Assembly (NCBI GenBank): GCA_012961655.1
Contig: DTYX01000025.1
Span: 1-5,219 of the forward strand
Direction: 5' to 3'
DNA from: Candidatus Poribacteria bacterium
GTDB taxonomy: Bacteria > Poribacteria > WGA-4E > DTYX01
Length of the DNA: 5,219 nucleotides
In this document: positions 1-5,219 of the stretch, one piece after another
Layout of the letters: each line of letters starts with the position of its first letter
How positions within the stretch are numbered: position 1 is the first letter of the stretch
Notes under the pieces: model-generated
Told to the model about the DNA's origin: nothing
Seen by the model: the letters and a program-made list of their open reading frames with translations, nothing else
Database searches by the model: none
Translations under genes and position numbers: made by a program

Positions 1-49
1 GTAGCGCAATTGATTGCGCGTCAAAAACGGCAATGAATTGCCTTACTAC
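1..49. repeat. Pair of inverted REP-like hairpins
   Basis: Two short hairpins face each other. The first has GCGCAAT at 4-10 pairing with ATTGCGC at 13-19. The second has GGCAAT at 29-34 pairing with ATTGCC at 37-42. GTAG lies at the left foot (1-4) and CTAC, its reverse complement, at the right foot (46-49), so the whole block is roughly symmetrical. A GTAG-type tetranucleotide next to a small hairpin is the known signature of REP sequences mobilised by TnpA-REP (RAYT) transposases, and two in opposite orientation make a BIME-like unit. No transposase is visible here, so the element would be non-autonomous. Whether it is repeated elsewhere in the genome cannot be seen from this window. Confidence 0.55.
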
Positions 50-91
50 AAACCAATCATAATTTATTTAACAGTGCGATACAATCATTTA

Positions 92-96
92 CGAGG
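92..96 (+). promoter_or_regulatory. Ribosome binding site for the Tal-Pgi fusion gene
   Basis: CGAGG ends seven bases before the ATG at 104, a normal Shine-Dalgarno spacing. It decides the start: the frame is open further upstream to a TTG at 14, but those codons run through the hairpin repeat and have no ribosome binding site. Confidence 0.65.
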
Positions 97-103
97 TTTG
101 AAA

Positions 104-2875
104 ATGACAAATTTGCATAAATTAGCTAATTTAGGCCAGGCAATCTGGCTGGACTATATCCGTCGTTCTCTTATTACATCGGGTGAATTACAGACTTTGA
201 TTGGTAAAGGTCTGCGCGGCGTTACTTCCAATCCGACGATTTTTGAGAAAGCCATCGCCGGCAGTTCGGATTACGACGAAGACTTACAAAGATTGGTCTC
301 TGAAGGAAAATCCGTAGAGGAAATCTACGAAGACCTCGTTATTGAGGACATCGCCCGAGCCGCTGACCTGCTGTGCACAGTATATGACGCCACTGATGGC
401 GTCGATGGTTACGTAAGTATAGAAGCCAATCCGAAGTTGGCTAATGATACGGATGACACGGTTGACGAAATACATCATCTCTACGCTAAACTGGAACGTC
501 CCAACGTGATGTACAAGATACCGGCGACGCCCGCTGGTATTTCCGCCATCCAATCTCTCATCGGTGAGGGAATAAACATCAATGTAACGCTAATATTTTC
601 ACTGGCGCAGTACGAAGCGGTCGCAGAGGCTTATATTGCCGGTCTGGAAAAGTTAGCTGAGACTGGCAAAGAGATAAGTCGGGTCACTTCAGTAGCTTCT
701 TTCTTCGTAAGTCGGGTGGATGTCGCCGTAGACCGGGCTTTGGATGAGATTGGCAATACCGAGCTCAAAGGCAAAATAGCAATTGCTAACTCCAAAGTTG
801 CCTATGCTCGCTTCCGTGAGCTTTTCAGCGGCGAGCGTTGGAAGCATCTGTCCGAACAAGGCGCGCGCGTTCAGCGCGTTCTATGGGCCAGCACCAGCGC
901 CAAGAACCCCGAATATCCCGATACGCTCTATGTCGATAATCTCATCGGCCCAGACACGGTCAATACCCTGCCGCCGGCTACCCTGCAAGCCTTACTCGAC
1001 CACGGACGAGTGGCTTCTACTATCGAGACTAACGTGGAAGAGGCTCACACCCAACTTGCCCACCTGGCTGAATTGGGCGTCGATTTGGACGCCATCACCG
1101 AAAAGTTGCTTGACGATGGTGTGGCAGCCTTCGCTAAATCTTTTGAATCGCTCATGGCCAGCATCACAGAGAAGCGCAATCAACTGCGAACTGACTGGAG
1201 ACCTTCATTAGCCAAGCTGGGCGCGTATCAAACCGAAGTGGACAAAGCGCTTGCTGACATAAAATCCAACCGTATCATAAACCGCATCTGGGAACACGAC
1301 CACACAGTCTGGAAGCCAGAGCCTACGGAAATCAGCAATCGCCTGGGCTGGCTGCACATCACCGAGGTGATGAGCGAGAATATACAAGGCATACGGGCAT
1401 TAGTTGACGCCGTTCGCGAAGAGGGCTATACCCACGTTCTTCTTCTGGGGATGGGCGGTTCAAGTCTCGCGCCCGAAGTATTTCGCAAAACCTTCGGTGT
1501 GAAGGATGGTCATCTGGACCTGGCTGTGCTCGATAGCACTGACCCCGGCGCAGTCCTGGCTTATGCTGAACAACTCGACCTGTCCCGCACACTCTTCATC
1601 GTATCCAGCAAGTCAGGCGCTACATTGGAGACGCTCTCCTTTTTCAAGTTTTTCTACAACAGAGTGGATAAAAATGGGGGGCATTTCATCGCTATCACTG
1701 ACCCAAACACTCCTTTGGAGGCGTTAGCCGATTGTCATAACTTCCGCGCTAAATTTCTCAACGACCCGAACATCGGCGGGCGCTATTCGGCGCTTTCCTA
1801 CTTCGGGATTGTACCGGCTATGCTAATCGGCGTGGATGTTGCCACTCTACTTGATAGAGCTACTACCATGATGTGCAACTGCGAGGGCTGCAACTGTCCG
1901 GTCGAAGGCGATAATGCCGGCGCCTGGTTGGGCGCGGTGATTGGCGAATTGGCAAAAGCGGGACGAGACAAACTAACGATAATCGCATCGCCGCCCATAT
2001 CCTCATTTGGCACATGGCTGGAACAGTTAATCGCCGAGAGCACTGGGAAAGAGGGCAAGGGGATTTTACCTGTGGATGGAGAAACATTAGGCCCGCCGGA
2101 TATTTACGGCGACGACAGACTTTTTGTTTACCTGCGGTTGGATGGCGATGATACCTACGATGACGCTGTGAAAGCCCTGATTGAGTCAGAGCAGCCAGTA
2201 GCGCAGTTCAATTTGAAAGACCTCTATGACCTGGGCGGCGAGTTCTTCCGTTGGGAGATGGCGACCGCTGTGGCGGGACATATTCTGGGAATTAATCCGT
2301 TTGACCAGCCAAATGTAGAATCATCTAAAGCGCTTGCCAGACAGATGATGGAAGCTTATCAAAAAGAGCGCGTTTTGCCTATGCCCAATCCAATCCTGCA
2401 GGAGGATGGCATCACTGTTTACGCCGATGTCGCCGCGGATAGCTTGGAACAGGTATTGAACGCTTTTCTCGCCCAGAAACGAACGGGGGATTATATAGCA
2501 CTGCAAGCGTATCTCCAGCCTACCGAAGAGACCAGCACTGCGCTACAACAACTGCGGATTAAACTGCGAGACCATCTGAAAATAGCGACGACAGTCGGCT
2601 ACGGTCCGCGGTTTTTGCATTCCACCGGACAACTGCACAAAGGGGACGCCGGCAACGGCCTCTTCATTCAGTTCACCGCTGATGCGCCGCGGGATTTGGA
2701 GATTCCCGAACCAGATTCGACAACTTCAGCTATCACTTTCGGTACGCTGAAAATGGCTCAAGCGTTGGGCGACCGCAAAGCATTGCTAAAAGCCGGACGG
2801 CGCGTCATACTTTTCCATTTGGGTAAAGATGCGGTTGATGGTCTGAAACGACTGGTGGAAATAAGACTGGATTGA
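104..2875 (+). CDS. tal-pgi: Bifunctional transaldolase / glucose-6-phosphate isomerase
   Basis: This cytosolic fusion enzyme of 923 residues is counted from ATG 104. The N-terminal half (about 1-360) is a transaldolase of the mycobacterial-type subfamily, which moves a dihydroxyacetone unit between sugar phosphates in the non-oxidative pentose phosphate pathway. Visible motifs are GVTSNPTIF (39-47), VSIEANP (104-110) and MYKIPAT (136-142), with K138 as the expected Schiff-base lysine and D17 and E107 as likely catalytic acids. The C-terminal half (about 365-923) is a phosphoglucose isomerase that interconverts fructose-6-phosphate and glucose-6-phosphate. It shows LLLGMGGSSLAPE (446-458), SSKSGATLET (501-510), GGRYSALSYFGI (558-569), AESTGKEGKG (644-653, catalytic E645) and GINPFDQPNVESSK (729-742). 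The tail with GYGPRFLHSTGQLHKG (832-847) is typical of these fusions. Transaldolase yields fructose-6-phosphate, the substrate of the second domain. The frame is intact with no missing motif. One oddity is a Cys-rich loop, C-x-C-x2-C-x-C, at 591-598. A strong terminator follows the stop. Confidence 0.95.
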   Translation: MTNLHKLANLGQAIWLDYIRRSLITSGELQTLIGKGLRGVTSNPTIFEKAIAGSSDYDEDLQRLVSEGKSVEEIYEDLVIEDIARAADLLCTVYDATDGVDGYVSIEANPKLANDTDDTVDEIHHLYAKLERPNVMYKIPATPAGISAIQSLIGEGININVTLIFSLAQYEAVAEAYIAGLEKLAETGKEISRVTSVASFFVSRVDVAVDRALDEIGNTELKGKIAIANSKVAYARFRELFSGERWKHLSEQGARVQRVLWASTSAKNPEYPDTLYVDNLIGPDTVNTLPPATLQALLDHGRVASTIETNVEEAHTQLAHLAELGVDLDAITEKLLDDGVAAFAKSFESLMASITEKRNQLRTDWRPSLAKLGAYQTEVDKALADIKSNRIINRIWEHDHTVWKPEPTEISNRLGWLHITEVMSENIQGIRALVDAVREEGYTHVLLLGMGGSSLAPEVFRKTFGVKDGHLDLAVLDSTDPGAVLAYAEQLDLSRTLFIVSSKSGATLETLSFFKFFYNRVDKNGGHFIAITDPNTPLEALADCHNFRAKFLNDPNIGGRYSALSYFGIVPAMLIGVDVATLLDRATTMMCNCEGCNCPVEGDNAGAWLGAVIGELAKAGRDKLTIIASPPISSFGTWLEQLIAESTGKEGKGILPVDGETLGPPDIYGDDRLFVYLRLDGDDTYDDAVKALIESEQPVAQFNLKDLYDLGGEFFRWEMATAVAGHILGINPFDQPNVESSKALARQMMEAYQKERVLPMPNPILQEDGITVYADVAADSLEQVLNAFLAQKRTGDYIALQAYLQPTEETSTALQQLRIKLRDHLKIATTVGYGPRFLHSTGQLHKGDAGNGLFIQFTADAPRDLEIPEPDSTTSAITFGTLKMAQALGDRKALLKAGRRVILFHLGKDAVDGLKRLVEIRLD

Positions 2876-2880
2876 AATAA

Positions 2881-2918
2881 ACCCAGTGAGATAGACATCT
2901 CACTGGGTAAAATTTTTT
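2881..2918 (+). terminator. Rho-independent terminator after tal-pgi
   Basis: A perfect 12-bp stem is formed by ACCCAGTGAGAT (2881-2892) and ATCTCACTGGGT (2897-2908), with a four-base AGAC loop. It is followed by AAAA and six T residues (2913-2918). It begins five bases after the stop codon of the fusion gene, so it should end that transcript and separate it from the next gene. Confidence 0.9.
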
Positions 2919-3009
2919 GCTCGAATGGCTTCAAATAAAATTTGAGGCAAATCACTTGAGCGTAACCTTGAGCAATTTAAATCGGTCATAAAGAGTAGAA
3001 TCCTGTAGA

Positions 3010-3026
3010 GCAAACACTTTGTTTGC
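3010..3026 (+). other. Small hairpin just upstream of a ribosome binding site
   Basis: GCAAACA (3010-3016) pairs perfectly with TGTTTGC (3020-3026) around a three-base loop. It ends five bases before the purine-rich AGGGGG (3031-3036) that probably serves the next gene. It could influence translation initiation, but a 7-bp stem this AT-rich may also be chance. The rest of the gap (2919-3009) shows no gene and no clear promoter. A weak hairpin at 2928-2948 (GCTTCAAA with TTTGAGGC, one G-U pair) is the only other structure. Confidence 0.3.
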
Positions 3027-3030
3027 CGCC

Positions 3031-3036
3031 AGGGGG
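3031..3036 (+). promoter_or_regulatory. Ribosome binding site for the repeat-domain gene
   Basis: AGGGGG lies six bases before ATG 3043 and three before the adjacent ATG 3040. The spacing favours 3043. An upstream in-frame TTG at 3019 has no such site and sits inside the small hairpin. Confidence 0.55.
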
Positions 3037-3042
3037 CTCATG

Positions 3043-4356
3043 ATGTTCGCAAACTCAGAGATAAATCATCGTTCAGATGACGAAACGCTCGTCGGGCGCG
3101 TTGTGGACGAGCAAGGCAAACTGATCGAAGGCGTCAATCTTCGATTAGAGACCTGGGAGCCAATCGAATACCGCGATTTTGACCGTCATGCGAAAACTGA
3201 CGCCAACGGCGAATTTCGCCTGGAGCATCTGCCGGAAGGCAAGATTACACTGAGATTGGATAAGAAAGGTTATCTCTATATGAACGGGCAACCGGCTGAA
3301 GTTGAACCTGACCAGCCCGTCACAACGATGAAAACTCCCATCGTCATGCAAAAAGGAACTCGCGTTTATGGCAAAGTGGTCGATGCAGAAACGGGCAAGC
3401 CCATCAGGAACTTCAAAATAAAAGCGGATTTCCCCAGAAAGTTGGAGCCAGCAGATATTCGTCCCGACGGAATATCTGTCGAAGGCATCGTAGTAGACGC
3501 CGAAACAGGGGTACCGCTCGCCAGCGCATTTATCACCGCCTTCGATAAAAATCATCCACTGTCTATCGGTAGTTTCACCCTTGAACATCAAGCCGCAGAA
3601 CCCGTTCGCACCAACGCGCAGGGCAAATTTGCTTTGCCAGGGGCTTTGGCTGATGAATTCTACCTCTACGTCACGCATCCAGAACGCGCGCCTGCTATTG
3701 CCGGACCGTTGCATGTCCCAACCGATGAGAAGCCACAGCCGATTCGTGTGGAGATGCAGAGGGGCGGCGTTGTAACAGGCAAAGCAACGCCTGGATTGAA
3801 GATAACACTAAGGCTATTGGGACACGAACGGTATCCGATGGTGGTACAATTCCGAACACGAGCGTCGCATGAGGATATCTACCGCTTCGAGAATCTGACG
3901 CCGGGAAAATATCAGATGTATGAACTGATTCCAGGAGAAGGATTTGCAAGTTCTGGGAGAAGCATTCAATTTGAGTTGGAACCCAAGGAGACGAAGACGT
4001 TCAATTTTCTCAGGACTGGAAAGGCTCGAGTATACGGAAAAGTGACGGAAGCGGATGGCGCGCCCATTAAAAATGTCGTTGTCAGAATAATGGGGCGTCC
4101 CCAAAATATACCAAAACCTTTGCTTCCCGTCGTGAAACTTTCACCGAAGATGAAGCTCAAAATGGATATCGAATATTCGGGAGTTGCCATTACCGATGCC
4201 GGCGGAAATTACGAAATTGCCGGCCTACCGCCTGGGAACTACCGAGTGAACGCCAGGGTAGAAACATTCCTCACGCCAGGTGAGATAGAAGCCGCCCGCC
4301 GCGCAGAACGACAAGTACGTTCACCATCGCGGAGGGAGACGAGGAAGTCAGGTTAG
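3043..4356 (+). CDS. Carboxypeptidase-regulatory-like repeat protein, frameshifted at its C-terminus
   Basis: This protein reads as 437 residues from ATG 3043 and is built of beta-sandwich repeats related to the carboxypeptidase regulatory-like (CarboxypepD_reg) fold. Each repeat opens with a G-x-V-x-D-x-x-G-type strand and usually continues with a TDANGEF-like turn and an LPPGNY-like strand. I see units at about 16-102 (VGRVVDEQGKLIEGV, then TDANGEFRLEHLPEG), 107-146 (short), 146-238 (VEGIVVDAETGVPL, then TNAQGKF), 241-322 and 327 onward (VYGKVTEADGAPI, then TDAGGNYEIAGLPPGNY). There is no peptidase motif, signal peptide or membrane segment. Such folds usually occur in exported or surface proteins, so the missing signal suggests an N-terminally shortened remnant or an unusual location. 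The last eleven residues (from 4321) are out of frame: one missing base near 4320 hides a well-formed ending that stops at 4403. The substrate and role are unknown. The family is confident; the function is not. Confidence 0.75.
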   Translation: MFANSEINHRSDDETLVGRVVDEQGKLIEGVNLRLETWEPIEYRDFDRHAKTDANGEFRLEHLPEGKITLRLDKKGYLYMNGQPAEVEPDQPVTTMKTPIVMQKGTRVYGKVVDAETGKPIRNFKIKADFPRKLEPADIRPDGISVEGIVVDAETGVPLASAFITAFDKNHPLSIGSFTLEHQAAEPVRTNAQGKFALPGALADEFYLYVTHPERAPAIAGPLHVPTDEKPQPIRVEMQRGGVVTGKATPGLKITLRLLGHERYPMVVQFRTRASHEDIYRFENLTPGKYQMYELIPGEGFASSGRSIQFELEPKETKTFNFLRTGKARVYGKVTEADGAPIKNVVVRIMGRPQNIPKPLLPVVKLSPKMKLKMDIEYSGVAITDAGGNYEIAGLPPGNYRVNARVETFLTPGEIEAARRAERQVRSPSRRETRKSG

Positions 4357-4403
4357 ACATCGTATTTCCCAATAAAGAAGAAATTCCCCATACGGAAAAA
4401 TAA
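4321..4403 (+). pseudogene. Displaced C-terminal tail of the repeat-domain protein
   Basis: In the frame that reads TTC at 4320, the sequence continues as FTIAEGDEEVRLDIVFPN and then KEEIPHTEK to a TAA at 4401-4403. This is a plausible closing beta strand and acidic tail for the last repeat, whereas the original frame gives a basic, low-complexity ending (SPSRRETRKSG). Adding one T, so that CGTTCACC becomes CGTTTCACC, restores a single protein of about 453 residues. Either a real one-base deletion or a sequencing error in a short T run would explain it. Confidence 0.7.
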
Positions 4404-4430
4404 CCAAATACTCGAAGTCTTACATCTTGT

Positions 4431-4454
4431 CGGAAGTCTTGCGACTTCCGCTAC
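4431..4454 (-). repeat. REP-like hairpin with a GTAG foot
   Basis: CGGAAGTC (4431-4438) pairs perfectly with GACTTCCG (4443-4450) around a TTGC loop. CTAC (4451-4454) follows at once, so the minus strand reads GTAG directly before the hairpin, the arrangement expected of a REP element. A partial copy, GAAGTCTTAC at 4414-4423, matches 9 of 10 bases of GAAGTCTTGC at 4433-4442. No T run follows, so this is a poor candidate for a terminator of the gene before it. Confidence 0.55.
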
Positions 4455-4497
4455 GAAAATTTCCTTGACACGACGAATAAAAGATAATGCAAAGGCG

Positions 4498-4567
4498 ACC
4501 ACGAAAGACGCGAAAGGACGCGGAAGACACGAAAATAGTTTATTCTCTTTTCGCGCATTTCGTTTTC
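4498..4567. repeat. GAAAG-type short tandem and imperfect inverted repeat
   Basis: The left arm is a run of degenerate 9-10 base units (CACGAAAGA, CGCGAAAGGA, CGCGGAAGA, CACGAAAAT; 4500-4536). The right arm at 4546-4563 (TCTTTTCGCGCATTTCGT) is nearly its reverse complement, pairing 15 of 18 positions with 4501-4518. Intergenic elements of this kind, with arms of the type CACGAAAGACACGAAAG, recur in many bacterial genomes and are often mistranslated as peptides rich in T, K, D and then F and R. Here the element ends immediately before the sirtuin homology. The whole interval 4404-4569 contains no gene I can support. Confidence 0.55.
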
Positions 4568-4569
4568 TT

Positions 4570-5219
4570 ATTTGGCTAATAAAAAAATCAAACTACACCA
4601 TTGCTTTTACCGGAGCAGGAATATCGGTAGAAAGTGGAATTCCGCCGTTTCGGGGCGAGCATGGTTTGTGGAATAAATACGACCCAAAAGTTTTAGATTT
4701 ACAATATTTTCTGCAAAATCCGGAAGAGTGCTGGACTTTTATCAGAGAAATTTTTTATGATTTTTTTGCCGATGCAAAACCAAATTCGGCACATAAAGTT
4801 TTGGCAAAAATGGAGAAGGGGAGATTACTAAAATCGATAATCACACAAAACATTGATAACCTGCATCAAGAAGCCGGAAGCAAAACAGTACATGAATTTC
4901 ATGGTAATTCAAAAAAACTAATCTGTTTAAAATGTGGGAAACAGTATAAAGCCGAAGAGATTGATTTCAATAATATTCCACCAAAATGTAAAAATGATGG
5001 GGAAATATTAAAACCCGATTTTATATTTTTTGGTGAAGGAATTCCGGAGCAAGCCTACAAAAATTCGTTTGCCGATGCCGAAAAAGCAGAGGTTTGTTTA
5101 ATAATCGGGTCAACCGGAGAAGTTATGCCAGCATCGTATGTTCCGCAAACTGCTAAACAAAACGGTGCTGTTATTATTGAAATTAATCCTGAAGAATCGG
5201 GCTTTACAAATCAAATAAC
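4570..5219 (+). CDS. Sir2-family NAD-dependent protein deacylase, start missing and 3' end cut by the window
   Basis: This sirtuin removes acyl groups from protein lysines using NAD+, giving nicotinamide and O-acyl-ADP-ribose. The motifs are FTGAGISVESGIPPFRG (from 4606), TQNIDNLHQEAGS (from 4843), HGN with the catalytic histidine at 4900-4902, a zinc module starting C-x2-C (4924 and 4933), LKPDFIFFGEGIP, and GSTGEVMPAS (from 5107). The stretch YDPKVLDLQYF to AKPNSAH resembles Thermotoga Sir2Tm (class U) and lacks the Y-x2-R pair of Sirt5/CobB-type desuccinylases, so deacetylation is the better guess. The fourth zinc ligand is not cysteine: the third Cys (4987) is followed by Lys, Asn and Asp (4996-4998). 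About 216 codons are present; some 20-30 C-terminal residues lie beyond the window. No ATG or GTG occurs in frame before the homology. The only in-frame alternative, TTG 4465, would translate the GAAAG repeat. The base composition is far more AT-rich than the neighbouring genes. Confidence 0.85.
   Translation, partial: MWLIKKSNYTIAFTGAGISVESGIPPFRGEHGLWNKYDPKVLDLQYFLQNPEECWTFIREIFYDFFADAKPNSAHKVLAKMEKGRLLKSIITQNIDNLHQEAGSKTVHEFHGNSKKLICLKCGKQYKAEEIDFNNIPPKCKNDGEILKPDFIFFGEGIPEQAYKNSFADAEKAEVCLIIGSTGEVMPASYVPQTAKQNGAVIIEINPEESGFTNQI

Noticed and set aside
68..85. Possible promoter with TTAACA (68-73) and TACAAT (80-85)
   Set aside because: The two boxes are only six bases apart. With a proper 17-base spacing no good -35 box exists for TACAAT, and its transcription start would fall on the ribosome binding site.
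14..103. Extension of the Tal-Pgi reading frame upstream to TTG 14
   Set aside because: These 30 codons translate the hairpin repeat, have no ribosome binding site and match nothing in the transaldolase family. ATG 104 has a well-spaced GAGG.
783..1211. Plus-strand open frame of 142 codons within tal-pgi
   Set aside because: It is an out-of-frame shadow of the transaldolase domain with a low-complexity translation.
3145..3714. Minus-strand open frame of 189 codons
   Set aside because: It lies wholly inside the repeat-domain gene, has no recognisable domain, and the plus-strand frame shows clear family motifs.
4312..4325. Programmed ribosomal frameshift at the end of the repeat-domain gene
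   Set aside because: No slippery heptamer, internal Shine-Dalgarno stimulator or downstream stem is evident. A missing base is the simpler reading.
4431..4450. Intrinsic terminator for the repeat-domain gene
   Set aside because: The hairpin has no T run after it (the following bases are CTACGAAAAT) and fits a REP element better.
4465..4488. Promoter for the sirtuin using the perfect TTGACA at 4465-4470 and GATAAT at 4483-4488
   Set aside because: The spacer is only 12 bases, too short for a sigma-70 promoter, and no acceptable -10 box occurs at 16-18 bases.

Overview
The window holds three protein-coding regions, all on the plus strand, plus short repeat and hairpin elements between them. 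In order they are a complete transaldolase/glucose-6-phosphate isomerase fusion (start at 104, stop ending at 2875), a protein of carboxypeptidase-regulatory-like beta-sandwich repeats with a frameshifted C-terminus (3043 to 4356, displaced tail to 4403), and a Sir2-family NAD-dependent deacylase that lacks a recognisable start codon and runs off the right edge (about 4570 to 5219).

The first 49 bases form two short hairpins in opposite orientation, flanked by GTAG and CTAC, like a pair of REP elements. The fusion gene follows with a good ribosome binding site and ends at a textbook intrinsic terminator (2881-2918), so it is probably monocistronic on its 3' side. A gap of about 125 bases leads to the repeat-domain gene. 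Between 4404 and 4569 lies a stretch with no supportable gene: a second REP-like hairpin (4431-4454) and an imperfect GAAAG-type inverted repeat (4498-4567). The repeat abuts the sirtuin reading frame directly.

The organism is a bacterium. The first two genes have a balanced base composition (52% GC in 1801-1860 and 57% in 3601-3660, counted by hand). Tal-Pgi fusions, many regulatory-like beta-sandwich proteins and REP/GAAAG-type intergenic repeats together would suit a repeat-rich, uncultivated lineage such as Candidatus Poribacteria or a similar group; this is a weak inference. The sirtuin is much richer in A+T (30% GC in 4741-4800, 28% in 4981-5040) and its wording resembles anaerobe or Bacteroidota-type enzymes. 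It may therefore have been acquired horizontally or joined by misassembly.

The three genes do not form an obvious pathway or operon. The fusion enzyme serves the non-oxidative pentose phosphate pathway and glycolysis, the repeat protein has no assignable role, and the sirtuin would remove acyl groups from lysines. I see no convincing new multi-gene system. The points most worth a second look are the repeat-sirtuin junction, the frameshift, the GTAG-footed hairpins and the sirtuin's missing fourth zinc cysteine.
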